A DNA stretch of 64,000 bases from an uncultured Faecalicoccus sp. GTDB lineage: Bacteria > Bacillota_I > Bacilli_A > Erysipelotrichales > Erysipelotrichaceae. The notes under the pieces were generated by a model. It did not search any database, was not told where the DNA came from, and saw only the letters and a list, made by a program, of their open reading frames with translations. The translations under genes and the position numbers were made by a program. Where the stretch lies: NCBI GenBank assembly GCA_902497095.1, contig CABVDD010000001.1:62001-126000 (forward strand). Reading direction: 5' to 3'. Shown in pieces: positions 43,991 through 53,043 of the stretch; the stretch's first letter is position 1, and the number at the start of each line of letters is the position of its first letter.

Positions 43991-44830
43991 ATGACAAAAC
44001 TTCAAAAACGACTTTTAGTTGTAATCAGTATTTTGACAGCTTTTATGGTTTTTGTCGCATCCAGTCTGTTTATGGCCTTTATGATCAATCCAGATCAGCT
44101 TTATGTACATTATCAAAGCGTTGAAGATACAAAGATATCCCAGGATGTTGGAGTGGTTTCCATGGTGTACTTTACGGATCTTCAATATGGCGAGTTTGAA
44201 AGCGATGCTCGTATGGAAAAATTGATAGATACGATTCGAGATTTAGATCCCAATATTGTGGTATTTGGTGGAGACTTGTATGATGATAGTTATACACCAA
44301 GCGAAGAATCCAACCAAAAACTAATTCAATATTTCAATCAAATCGAAGCACCTTTGGGTAAATTTTGTGTTCTTGGAGAAAAAGATCAAGATGAAGTAAG
44401 GGCACAGGCTGTACAATATATATTAAATAACAGCAGTTTTGAAATTTTATCCAATACATCGGTGCATCTTTTAAATTGTATTCGATTAACAGGATTGTCC
44501 ACGACACCGGATTATTCGGTGTTAAGTGCCAATGCCTCTCAAGAATACAATATTGTAGTCAGTCATTATCCGGATGTTTTATTGGATCAAAGTTTGCAGT
44601 CCGCCTCGATATCACTGGCTTTGGCCGGTCATTCCCATGGTACTCAATTAACGTATCCATGGATAGGAGGTTATCGAAGCGTAGATGGTGCGACTTCTTT
44701 GAATCGGGCACAATCTGTAAATTTGCCATTTCAAACTATTTTATCAGCTGGTGTAGGATGTACAAAGGTCAATGCGCGATTAAATGCCGATCCAGAAATT
44801 CATTATTTCCTATTTTCATATAAGAACTGA
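43991..44830 (+). CDS. calcineurin-like phosphoesterase with degenerate metal motifs
   Basis: 279 residues with one N-terminal TM (about 8-31) and a metallophosphoesterase-like ectodomain. Motifs in order: TDLQYG (63-65 DLQ where active enzymes have DxH), GGDLYDD (93-99, intact GDxxD), GEKD (129-132 where GNHD is normal), SHYPD, and GHSHG (for GHTHGGQ). Two metal or catalytic positions (His65-type and Asn-His of GNHD) are therefore lost. It may be inactive or altered. The start at 43991 follows GGTGAT; TGGTAGAAT at 43966-43974 is an extended -10. Upstream of ftsW. Confidence 0.75.
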   Translation: MTKLQKRLLVVISILTAFMVFVASSLFMAFMINPDQLYVHYQSVEDTKISQDVGVVSMVYFTDLQYGEFESDARMEKLIDTIRDLDPNIVVFGGDLYDDSYTPSEESNQKLIQYFNQIEAPLGKFCVLGEKDQDEVRAQAVQYILNNSSFEILSNTSVHLLNCIRLTGLSTTPDYSVLSANASQEYNIVVSHYPDVLLDQSLQSASISLALAGHSHGTQLTYPWIGGYRSVDGATSLNRAQSVNLPFQTILSAGVGCTKVNARLNADPEIHYFLFSYKN

Positions 44831-44883
44831 TGGTCTTTGGTTGTGCTTTATATTGTGATAAAATAAGCCAGTCAGGGGGATCT

Positions 44884-46167
44884 ATGTTTAAAAGAAAAGT
44901 AAAAAAAGTGCAAAAACAAAAAGAAAAAAAGAATCGAAAACGGCAATGGGGGCTGTTTTTTGATAAAATACGTCACTTTTTTTCTTTAACGCCTAAAAGT
45001 GACAGAGTTGTAACACTAGCGGTATTTTTGTTGGTTCTATGTGGAACGATCATGATTATTTCTACCAATGTTGGAGGAACCACATCGAATGCCAATATCG
45101 TTTTGACGACAACGATTCGACAAGTGATTTATTTAGTGATTTCGTTTTTCTTTATGTGGGCTGCCAATCATATTTTTAACTTTAAATGGTTTGATAAGGC
45201 AGAAAACATGATTCTTGTGTTTGCGTTTATATTTATGTTGATGCCACTTGCGTTTTCGGCTTCCGGTGGTTCGCATGCCTGGATTCGATTACCAGGCGGG
45301 GTAACGATTCAGCCTGCAGAATTCGCAAAACCTTTATTGATCTTGATATTCGCATCTTCTATGTATCGGGCTAGAAAAGATGTGAATATGATCAAACATT
45401 GGCAGTTGTTGTTTCGTAAACCATTTATATGTTGGGGATTATTGATGGTAGGAATCGTTCTTCAGCATGATTATGGTACAGGTTTTATTATTTCCTTTAT
45501 CTTTTTTATCTGTTTGATGATTCCGGCTTATCCGCAAATAGAAACTTTCCAAAGAAGACTTCGCTGGATCATAGGTACCATTTTTATAGCAGCGCTTTTC
45601 TTATTTTGGATTACCGATATTGGAACTTCCATTTTACAACATACTCCATTAGCTCATATTGCGACTCGTATTGAAAATGCCAAAAACCCGTATACCGATG
45701 TTTATGGCAGTGGATATCAGCCGGCAAACGCCTTATACGGAATTGGAAGCGGTGGCCTTTTTGGTCGCGGCATTGGAGGTTCGTTGCGTAAATATGGTTA
45801 TTTGACACAGGCGGATAATGACTATATCTTAGCGGTAATTATTGAAGAAACTGGTATTTTTGGCTTAGGTATCTTATCTTTGTTGTATGGGTTATTGATC
45901 TACCGTTTTTTCTATTATGCGTTTAAGACCAATGAGTTTACGTATAAAACGGTTTTAGTGGGATCCAGTGCTTATTTGTTTATTCATTTTGTATTGAATG
46001 TGGGTGGTGTATCCGGATTGATTCCTTCAACAGGGGTTCCTCTTTTATTTATAAGCAGTGGAGGATCTTCTTTAATGGCAGCCTTTATTACGATCGGTCT
46101 TTGTCAACAATGTATTTCTCAAATTCGATTAAAGGAGATGAAACGAAATGCGTATCGTATCCGGTAA
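44884..46167 (+). CDS. ftsW: SEDS-family protein, FtsW/RodA/SpoVE-like
   Basis: 427 residues, ten TMs, preceded by a basic cytoplasmic N-terminus. Signatures ADNDYILAVIIEETGIFG and STGVPLLFISSGGSS are the SEDS glycan-polymerase signature. SEDS proteins polymerise lipid II with a cognate class B PBP at the septum (FtsW) or side wall (RodA). Position before rsmD-coaD fits the FtsW/SpoVE branch, but the distinction is not certain. RBS AGGGGGA. It overlaps rsmD by 20 nt. Confidence 0.85.
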   Translation: MFKRKVKKVQKQKEKKNRKRQWGLFFDKIRHFFSLTPKSDRVVTLAVFLLVLCGTIMIISTNVGGTTSNANIVLTTTIRQVIYLVISFFFMWAANHIFNFKWFDKAENMILVFAFIFMLMPLAFSASGGSHAWIRLPGGVTIQPAEFAKPLLILIFASSMYRARKDVNMIKHWQLLFRKPFICWGLLMVGIVLQHDYGTGFIISFIFFICLMIPAYPQIETFQRRLRWIIGTIFIAALFLFWITDIGTSILQHTPLAHIATRIENAKNPYTDVYGSGYQPANALYGIGSGGLFGRGIGGSLRKYGYLTQADNDYILAVIIEETGIFGLGILSLLYGLLIYRFFYYAFKTNEFTYKTVLVGSSAYLFIHFVLNVGGVSGLIPSTGVPLLFISSGGSSLMAAFITIGLCQQCISQIRLKEMKRNAYRIR

Positions 46168-46696
46168 ATTTGGTTCACGAAAATTAATCAGTGTTGATGG
46201 AATGATGACAAGGCCTACATCTGATAAAGTCAAAGGTGCTGTTTTTTCAAGCCTGGGTAATCAATTTTCAGGCGGTAACATGTTAGATTGTTATAGTGGT
46301 ACAGGAAATATGGCCTTAGAAGCTATTTCACGCGGAATGGATCATGCCGTCTGTGTCGAAATAAACCGAAAAGCTGTTCAGGTTATTCGTACCAATGTCA
46401 AAAATTTAGGTGTGTGGGATCAGGTACAGATCGTTTCAGGAAATATTTTTTCTGTTCTTTCGCAACTACAAATGCAATTTGATCTCGTTTATATTGATCC
46501 ACCTTATAAAAAGGAAGAAAACATCAAGTTGTTAGAAGCTTTGGAATCATATGATCTAGTCAATGAAAAAGGACAGGTCGTTATTGAAAGTTTGGCTATA
46601 CAAACGTGGCCAGATCAAGTAAAAAGTTTAATTAAATATAAAGAAAAGACGTATCGTGATACAAAAATCACGTATTACAGAAAGGAAGAAAAATAA
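46148..46696 (+). CDS. rsmD: 16S rRNA (guanine966-N2)-methyltransferase
   Basis: 182 residues. N-terminal MRIVSGKFGSRKL, RPTSDKVKGAVFSSLG, the SAM site LDCYSGTGNMALEAISRGM and the catalytic DPPY (in YIDPPYKKEE) identify RsmD. RBS AAAGGAG lies in the ftsW 3' end. It shares 1 nt with coaD, the usual rsmD-coaD arrangement. Confidence 0.96.
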   Translation: MRIVSGKFGSRKLISVDGMMTRPTSDKVKGAVFSSLGNQFSGGNMLDCYSGTGNMALEAISRGMDHAVCVEINRKAVQVIRTNVKNLGVWDQVQIVSGNIFSVLSQLQMQFDLVYIDPPYKKEENIKLLEALESYDLVNEKGQVVIESLAIQTWPDQVKSLIKYKEKTYRDTKITYYRKEEK

Positions 46697-47169
46697 TGGC
46701 GAAAGCTTGTTTTTGTGGCACATTTGATCCTTTGACAAAAGGACATGTGGATATCATTGAAAGAGCATCCAATATCTTTGATGAAGTGATTGTGATGATT
46801 TCTGTAAATAGTGAAAAAGTAGAACAGTTTTCAAAGGAACAAAGAATGCGTTGGATCAAACAGGCAACGAGTCATTTAAAAAATGTGCGTTGTGCCATAC
46901 AGACAGGTTTGGTTGTTGATGCTTGTAAAAAGGAAGGGGCCCATGTTTTGATTCGCGGCTTACGCAATGCAGTGGATTTCCAATACGAACAGAATATGGA
47001 AGCTATGAACCATCAAATGGCACCGGAGATCGAAACGATATTTTTGATGAGTCATCCCTCACATATGTATTGTTCAAGTTCCAATGTTCGAGAATTGCTT
47101 CGCTACGGGCAAGATATATCGCATATGGTTCCAGAATGTGTCTGGCAAGATTTAAAGAAGGTGAAATGA
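46696..47169 (+). CDS. coaD: phosphopantetheine adenylyltransferase
   Basis: 157 residues. GTFDPLTKGHVDIIERA contains the (T/S)xGH nucleotidyltransferase motif (TKGH), and CSSSNVREL the ISSTxVR-like motif. RGLRNAVDFQYEQNMEAMN is typical. Catalyses the fourth step of CoA synthesis. Overlaps rsmD by 1 nt and rnc by 1-4 nt. Confidence 0.96.
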   Translation: MAKACFCGTFDPLTKGHVDIIERASNIFDEVIVMISVNSEKVEQFSKEQRMRWIKQATSHLKNVRCAIQTGLVVDACKKEGAHVLIRGLRNAVDFQYEQNMEAMNHQMAPEIETIFLMSHPSHMYCSSSNVRELLRYGQDISHMVPECVWQDLKKVK

Positions 47170-47852
47170 TGAAAGAATTTACAGAATGGATGAAGGAAAA
47201 TGGATTTACTGTCAACGATCCGCAAATTTACCAGGAAGCTTGCACACATTCCAGTTTTGCCAATGAACATCATAAAAAAGGTAAAGACAATGAACGTTTA
47301 GAGTTTATGGGAGATGCAGTCTTACAGATATGGAGTGCCGATCAATTGTTTCATATGCAGCCTGTTATGCGTGAAGGACAGATGACAACATTGCGTGCGC
47401 AGACGGTTTGTGAAGCGACTTTGGCAAAGTTGAATAAGAAGCTTGGCTGGTATGAATATTTAAAACTTGGTGTAGGTGAAGAAAAAAATGGTGGGCGTCA
47501 TCGCGCAAGTATTTTGGCTGATCAATTTGAAGCTTGTTTAGGAGCTATTTATATAGATCAGGGGTATAGTGTCTGTGATGTGATCTTAAAAGAGCATATG
47601 TCTCCTTTATTTAAGGCAGAAAAAAGTGAAGATGTAAAAGATTATAAAACACATTTACAAGAAGTGATCCAAGCCGATACACGTAAAACGATCCAATATC
47701 GATGTTTAGAAGAGATCGGCCCAAGCAATGCGCCAACATTTACAATGGGTGTATATCTGGATGATATTTTATTAGGAACGGGTACGAGTTCAACCAAGAA
47801 AAAGGCAGAACAGCTGGCAGCTAAAGATGCGTTTACCAAAATGGTCAGATAA
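47169..47852 (+). CDS. rnc: ribonuclease III
   Basis: 227 residues: an endonuclease domain with NERLEFMGDAVLQIWSADQLF, a second acidic site DQFEACLGAIYID, and a C-terminal dsRBD (DYKTHLQEVIQADTRK..., GTGTSSTKKKAEQLAAKDAF). Processes rRNA and structured RNAs. ATG at 47169 or 47166 are both possible; GAAGG spacing favours the former. Coupled to coaD. Confidence 0.95.
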   Translation: MKEFTEWMKENGFTVNDPQIYQEACTHSSFANEHHKKGKDNERLEFMGDAVLQIWSADQLFHMQPVMREGQMTTLRAQTVCEATLAKLNKKLGWYEYLKLGVGEEKNGGRHRASILADQFEACLGAIYIDQGYSVCDVILKEHMSPLFKAEKSEDVKDYKTHLQEVIQADTRKTIQYRCLEEIGPSNAPTFTMGVYLDDILLGTGTSSTKKKAEQLAAKDAFTKMVR

Positions 47853-47863
47853 GGAGTGATCCG

Positions 47864-50800
47864 ATGGTTTGGGAAAGCATAGGTAATTTTTTACCGGAAG
47901 AATTCAAAGAATATTTTGCACATGCTCTTTTTGAAAAAGGGCCTGTTTTTCATGTGAAAAAAGAACAATTGGAAATGACATTATTACTAGAGCATGTACT
48001 TCCGTTTGATGTATATTCCAGGCTGTTACATACATTAAAGGTAAAGACGCATGTACATGTGGATTTGATCATTCATGCCAAAGATACACAAGTGGATATG
48101 GTCAATTTAGATCAGTATGTCAGTTATTTTGTGGAAAAAGATACACAGTTCAAAGATTTTCGTTTTCTTCATCCTTTTATAGAAGAGGATATGGTATATT
48201 TTTCGACAAAAGATGAAACAAGACTTGCGAAAATGAATCGTAAATTACCATCATTGATTGAAAATCTTCAAAATGTAGGTATTCAAATGGAAATGATGTG
48301 TAAAAAAATTGAAGATGACAAGGTAATTGAAACACAACATATCGATTTACCAGAAACAAATATTCCTAAAGAAGAACCGGTTCGTAAGATATATCGAAAA
48401 GAAGAATCTATTTCTTGTTCTATTGGAGAACTACAAGTCGGTATGCGTTCGGTTGTTATAGAGGGTCATATATTCTCTGTGGACAATCGTATCATGAAAT
48501 CGGGAAAAACACTGCAGATGTTATATGTTTCGGATTATCAAGATGCAATCGTTTGTAAGCGATTTGAAAATGCACGCTGTTCCATTGATGAAATCAATCG
48601 GGCTAAAAAAGGCATGACTGTCAGATTAAAAGGTGAAGTTGTATATGACAGTTTTTCTAAATGTGATTCTTTTATGATTCAAAGTCTTGAGGAAATCCAA
48701 CCGGCCAAACGAAAAGATAAAGCTTTAGAAAAACGTACAGAATGGCACGTTCATTCTAATTTTTCAGAAATGGATGGGGTATGTTCCATCGAAGAATACA
48801 TTCAGACAGCTTATGATTGGGGAATGGATGCGATAGGTATATGTGATCATCAAGTAGTACAGGCATTTCCTATGGCACAGCATAAAGTGACGGCTTTAAA
48901 TAAACAAGATCCAGATCGAAATTTTAAAATGTTGTATGGATGTGAAATGAGCATGGTCGATCCTGACTATAAAATTATTTTCAATAATGATCATCGAAAA
49001 TTGGAAGATGCCACTTTTGTTGTGTTTGACTTAGAAACAACAGGTCTTTCCAATCGGTTAGATGAGATCATTGAATTTGGTGCGGTTAAGATGAAATATC
49101 GTGAAGTTATCGATCGAAAACAAATGTTTATTGATCCTAAACGCACGATCCCGGCAAGCATTACTTCTTTAACGCATATTGCCCAACATGATGTTGAAGG
49201 ACAAAAAACGATTGAACAAGCTATTGATGAATTGTTAGAGTTTATTGGAGATTCTATTTTAGTAGCGCATAACGCTGCTTTTGACGTTGGATTTATGAAT
49301 GCAGCTTGTCAAAAATGTGGTAAGGAGCGCTTAAAGAATCCGGTTATAGATACTTGGCCTTTGGCACAAGCCATGATTCCAGATGCCAAACGTTACAATT
49401 TGGGAAGCGTATGTCGCCATTATGGTGTCAGTTATGATGGAGAAGGTGCCCATCGTGCCGATTATGATGCGCAAGTATTATCGCAAGTGTTATGTCATAT
49501 GTTAAATCAGTTTGACAGTGATGTTACATTGGATGATTTGGCTGGATTAAAGAATGAAAATAGTTATACAAAGGTCAGAAATTATCATACGACCGTCTAC
49601 GCCAAAAATAAGGAAGGCTTAAAGGAATTGTTTGAATTGATCACATTAAGCCATACCAAATATCTTTCTACAGAAACAGCGGCAGGAGAGCCAAGAATTC
49701 CGCGGTTTGAATTGGAGGCCAAAAGAAAGAACGGAAATCTTTTAATTGGGTCTAGTTGTCAAAATGGCGAAATCTTTGATTTGGCTCATACAAGAGATGC
49801 ACAAATGTTGGAAGATGCCATGGATTTTTATGACTATATCGAGCTGCAGCCATTGGATTGTTACAGCAACCTTTTACAGATGCGCCGTCGAGGAAAAGCC
49901 ATTCAAAGTGTTGAGGATCTAAAAAAGATCATTGGTTTTATTTTAGATGCAGCGCATAAAAAGAATAAATTGGTGATTGCTTCCAGCGATGCGCACTATG
50001 TACATCCGCATCAAAAACGTGTTCGAGACATTTATATCAATGCCAAAGCAATAGGAAATGCCAGACACCCTTTGTATTTGTATGATCAACAACAGCGCAA
50101 GGCTACCAGTGCTCCTAACCAGCATTTTTTGACAACGGATGAAATGTTACAGGCATTTTCCTGGCTGCCAGAGCAACAGGCTTATGAGATCGTTGTGACA
50201 AATACGAATAAATTAAAGAAGATGACAGAGGCAATCTATCCCATCAAAGATAAATTGTATCCACCGGATATTGAAGGATCGGATCAAAAACTAAGAGATA
50301 TTTGTTTTGAAACAGCACATAAGATCTATGGTGAACAATTGCCAGAAATCGTTGAAAAGCGATTGAATCGAGAATTAGACAGTATTATCGGTCATGGATA
50401 TTACGTAGTTTATTATATTTCGCATTTGCTTGTTAAAAAGAGCAATGAAGATGGCTATCTTGTAGGAAGTAGAGGTTCGGTCGGTTCTAGTTTTGTAGCG
50501 ACCATGAGCAATATTACCGAAGTTAACCCTTTACAACCGCATTATGTGTGTCCGAAATGTCATCATTATGAATTTATTGAAAGTGAAGAAGTCAAATCCG
50601 GTTTTGATTTACCAGATAAACCATGTCCTGAATGCGGCACCATTATGCGTGGGGATGGACAAGATATTCCATTTGAAACGTTCTTAGGATTTGAGGGTGA
50701 TAAAGTTCCGGATATCGATTTGAACTTTTCAGGTGATTATCAGGCAAATGCACATGCGTTCACAAAAGAGATTTTTGGAGAAGATCATGTCTTTCGAGCT

Positions 50801-52153
50801 GGAACGGTTGGAACTGTCCAAGAAAAGACTGCTTATGGATATATCAAAGGATATGAAGAAGAAATGGGTATAGAACCATTTAGTGAGGCAAAACGAATTG
50901 ATCTTGCCAAAGAATGTGAAGGTGTGAAACGAACAACGGGCCAGCATCCAGGCGGTATTGTCGTAGTTCCGTTGGATATGGATGTACATGATTTTACACC
51001 GGTTCAATATCCCGCAAACAACCCTCATGCGGAATGGAAGACGACACACTTCGATTTCCATCAGATTCATGATAATATCCTGAAGTTTGATATATTAGGG
51101 CATGTCGATCCAACAGCCATGAAAATGTTGGAAAGAATTACAGGAAAAGATGTTCGAACGATACCGATGAATGATGAAGCTACAATGGCTATATTTTCCG
51201 GTCTTGATTCGTTAAACATTGATACAACCCGTTATAACGAAGTAACAGGAGCAGCAGGCATTCCTGAGTTTGGAACGAAATTTGTTCGCGGTATATTGGA
51301 AAAGACAAAACCGACTACCTTTGCGGAGTTAGTCAGTATTTCTGGATTGAGTCATGGAACCGATGTATGGCTTGGCAATGCCGAAGAGCTGATCAATAAT
51401 GGAACTTGTGTTTTAAGCGAAGTTATTGGTTGTCGTGATGATATCATGGTAGATTTGATTCAGATGGGATTAGAGCCTAAACAAGCGTTTACGATCATGG
51501 AAAGCGTGCGTAAAGGAAAAGGCTTAAAAGATGAATGGATCGAATCTATGAAGGCCAATAATGTACCGGATTGGTATATTGATTCTTGTTTAAAGATCAA
51601 GTACATGTTCCCTAAGGCACATGCGGTTGCTTATGTTATGATGGCAGTTCGTATCGCTTGGTTTAAAGTACATATGCCTAGAGCTTATTATTGTATGTTC
51701 TTTAGTATTCGTTGCGATGCTTATGATATTTCAACAATGATTGCCGGAGAAGAGGCAATACGACAGCGGATGACAGACATTCGAAGGGCTAAAGAAGATA
51801 AAACACAAAAAGTCAGTGATAAAGAACTTGCGATTTACGATACTTTGGAATTGGCTTTGGAAATGGCTTGTCGAGGATATCATTTTTCTAATGTTTCGAT
51901 CAATCGCTCGGCTGCCAATGAATTTATCATGGATCCAGATGATGATAAAAGTATCATTCCGCCATTTACCAGCTTAGATGGTTTGGGAGATAACGTAGGA
52001 AAATCTATAGTTAAAGCCCGAGAAGAAAGACCTTTTTTATCAAAGGAAGATGTATTAAAACGAACGCAGCTTTCTAAATCGTTATTGGATCGTTTAGATA
52101 TGATGCATGCCTTGGAAGGCTTGGATGATGAAAATCAAATGACTTTATTTTAA
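47864..52153 (+). CDS. polC: DNA polymerase III PolC-type alpha subunit
   Basis: 1429 residues with PolC order: N-terminal domain, OB fold (about 190-285), PHP N-part (HVHSNFSEMDG, from about 293), DEDDh 3'-5' exonuclease (FDLETTGLSNRLDEIIEFG, about 385-560; AHNAAFDVGF), PHP C-part (SSDAHYVHP, about 708), zinc motif CPKCHHYEF...CPECG (about 896-930), palm PDIDLNFSGD (about 948), TTGQHPGG and KAHAVAYVMMA, then C-terminal HhH. The main replicative polymerase of Firmicutes. RBS AAGGAGTGATCC is almost fully complementary to the anti-SD. Follows rnc by 11 nt. Confidence 0.98.
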   Translation: MVWESIGNFLPEEFKEYFAHALFEKGPVFHVKKEQLEMTLLLEHVLPFDVYSRLLHTLKVKTHVHVDLIIHAKDTQVDMVNLDQYVSYFVEKDTQFKDFRFLHPFIEEDMVYFSTKDETRLAKMNRKLPSLIENLQNVGIQMEMMCKKIEDDKVIETQHIDLPETNIPKEEPVRKIYRKEESISCSIGELQVGMRSVVIEGHIFSVDNRIMKSGKTLQMLYVSDYQDAIVCKRFENARCSIDEINRAKKGMTVRLKGEVVYDSFSKCDSFMIQSLEEIQPAKRKDKALEKRTEWHVHSNFSEMDGVCSIEEYIQTAYDWGMDAIGICDHQVVQAFPMAQHKVTALNKQDPDRNFKMLYGCEMSMVDPDYKIIFNNDHRKLEDATFVVFDLETTGLSNRLDEIIEFGAVKMKYREVIDRKQMFIDPKRTIPASITSLTHIAQHDVEGQKTIEQAIDELLEFIGDSILVAHNAAFDVGFMNAACQKCGKERLKNPVIDTWPLAQAMIPDAKRYNLGSVCRHYGVSYDGEGAHRADYDAQVLSQVLCHMLNQFDSDVTLDDLAGLKNENSYTKVRNYHTTVYAKNKEGLKELFELITLSHTKYLSTETAAGEPRIPRFELEAKRKNGNLLIGSSCQNGEIFDLAHTRDAQMLEDAMDFYDYIELQPLDCYSNLLQMRRRGKAIQSVEDLKKIIGFILDAAHKKNKLVIASSDAHYVHPHQKRVRDIYINAKAIGNARHPLYLYDQQQRKATSAPNQHFLTTDEMLQAFSWLPEQQAYEIVVTNTNKLKKMTEAIYPIKDKLYPPDIEGSDQKLRDICFETAHKIYGEQLPEIVEKRLNRELDSIIGHGYYVVYYISHLLVKKSNEDGYLVGSRGSVGSSFVATMSNITEVNPLQPHYVCPKCHHYEFIESEEVKSGFDLPDKPCPECGTIMRGDGQDIPFETFLGFEGDKVPDIDLNFSGDYQANAHAFTKEIFGEDHVFRAGTVGTVQEKTAYGYIKGYEEEMGIEPFSEAKRIDLAKECEGVKRTTGQHPGGIVVVPLDMDVHDFTPVQYPANNPHAEWKTTHFDFHQIHDNILKFDILGHVDPTAMKMLERITGKDVRTIPMNDEATMAIFSGLDSLNIDTTRYNEVTGAAGIPEFGTKFVRGILEKTKPTTFAELVSISGLSHGTDVWLGNAEELINNGTCVLSEVIGCRDDIMVDLIQMGLEPKQAFTIMESVRKGKGLKDEWIESMKANNVPDWYIDSCLKIKYMFPKAHAVAYVMMAVRIAWFKVHMPRAYYCMFFSIRCDAYDISTMIAGEEAIRQRMTDIRRAKEDKTQKVSDKELAIYDTLELALEMACRGYHFSNVSINRSAANEFIMDPDDDKSIIPPFTSLDGLGDNVGKSIVKAREERPFLSKEDVLKRTQLSKSLLDRLDMMHALEGLDDENQMTLF

Positions 52154-52156
52154 AAA

Positions 52157-52192
52157 AAGCATTGTTTTGCATGACGCTAAACAATGCTTTTT
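52157..52192. terminator. bidirectional terminator after polC
   Basis: AAGCATTGTTT pairs with AAACAATGCTT around an 11-nt loop. The minus-strand side has seven T residues, the plus side five. It ends polC and the convergent RarA-C-like gene. Confidence 0.9.
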
Positions 52193-52212
52193 ATTATGAA
52201 TTAGATAATTTT

Positions 52213-52821
52213 TTATACACGTCCAATAGCATATTGGAAGGCATCTTCTTCGACTTTGCTTGGATCGTATTCTTCTAAAATCTTTCCATAACGTTCACGA
52301 TAGTCATTATCCACTTCAGCTTGTGGAATGACTTTACAAGCTTCATTGAAGAAATGTTTTGAATCACGTCCCATGGCTTTTCCGCGTTTTGTGTGTTTAT
52401 CTAAAGCTAAATCAATGATTTCTGGAACTTCACCCATTGCGGCTGTTTTAATGACGATATTTTTTAAGAAGTCGCTGGAGCGATCTTTTTGACAAGAGCA
52501 TAAAATTCGGATCGCATGAATGAAATACATAGGCTGATCTGGATCATCGTAGGCATATTCTTTACGCATCTGATTTAATACGTACATATGTCTTGCGGCA
52601 TCCAGATTTCCAAATCCAACATCTTCTACAGAAATAGTCATCAAACGACTCCATAATTTTTCCAATAGAACAGGGCTTGTCGTGTATAGTTCATACGCAT
52701 AGCGACATGCCAGTTCTGTCATAGAACGACGAATCGATTTTTGTAGACCTGAGATGACTTCATCAGCCATCAAACCGTGTTTTGTTTTTGCTTCTGCCCA
52801 TAGGCTATAATCTTTACTCAT
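52213..52821 (-). CDS. stand-alone RarA/MgsA C-terminal-domain-like protein, copy A
   Basis: 202 residues, all-helical. SGLQKSIRRSMTELACRYAYELY, LMTISVEDVGFGN, DRSSDFLKNIVIK and ALDKHTKRGKAMGRDSKHFFNEA resemble the helical C-terminal part of the clamp-loader-like AAA+ ATPase RarA/MgsA, but the AAA+ ATPase core is absent. A close paralogue lies at 56943. Function unknown; a DNA-repair role cannot be assumed. RBS GGAGG. Divergent from the PTS operon with a consensus-like promoter; start at 52821 chosen from the RBS. Confidence 0.7.
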   Translation of the reverse strand: MSKDYSLWAEAKTKHGLMADEVISGLQKSIRRSMTELACRYAYELYTTSPVLLEKLWSRLMTISVEDVGFGNLDAARHMYVLNQMRKEYAYDDPDQPMYFIHAIRILCSCQKDRSSDFLKNIVIKTAAMGEVPEIIDLALDKHTKRGKAMGRDSKHFFNEACKVIPQAEVDNDYRERYGKILEEYDPSKVEEDAFQYAIGRV

Positions 52822-52860
52822 GAAAGTACCTCCTCGTATCGTTTTTGATTTACGAAATTT

Positions 52861-52889
52861 ATTATAATCAGGTGCTTTTTTTTGTTCAA
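52861..52889 (-). promoter_or_regulatory. promoter of RarA-C-like copy A
   Basis: TTGAAC (52884-52889), 17 nt, TATAAT (52861-52866) on the minus strand. Confidence 0.75.
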
Positions 52890-52897
52890 CTAAACAA

Positions 52898-52953
52898 TTT
52901 CCCATGGCTTAGGAAAGTTGATAGGGGGCACTTTTTTTAATTTCCTAAGGAAA
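52898..52953. promoter_or_regulatory. two TTTCC-n-GGAAA inverted repeats between divergent promoters
   Basis: TTTCC-9 nt-GGAAA (52898-52916) and TTTCCTAAGGAAA (52941-52953), the second with 6-bp arms around one base; a further AAGGAAA half-site follows at 52954-52960. They lie between the promoters of copy A and the PTS EIIC gene, so they may be operator sites for the PRD regulator at 54369 or another factor. Confidence 0.5.
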
Positions 52954-52968
52954 AAGGAAATAAAATAT

Positions 52969-52996
52969 TTGTTTTCCCACAAAAATCACATAAAAT
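52969..52996 (+). promoter_or_regulatory. PTS operon promoter
   Basis: TTGTTT (52969-52974), 16 nt, TAAAAT (52991-52996). About 40 nt of leader precede the EIIC start, with RBS AGAGGAG. Confidence 0.6.
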
Positions 52997-53043
52997 AGAG
53001 AGTGCCATGACATAGTGGACTTAGTAAAGAGAGGAGAAACAAA

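Noticed and set aside
44884..46167. RodA rather than FtsW naming
   Set aside because: Sequence cannot separate them with confidence; ftsW was kept because of the rsmD-coaD neighbourhood, and the doubt is stated in the entry.
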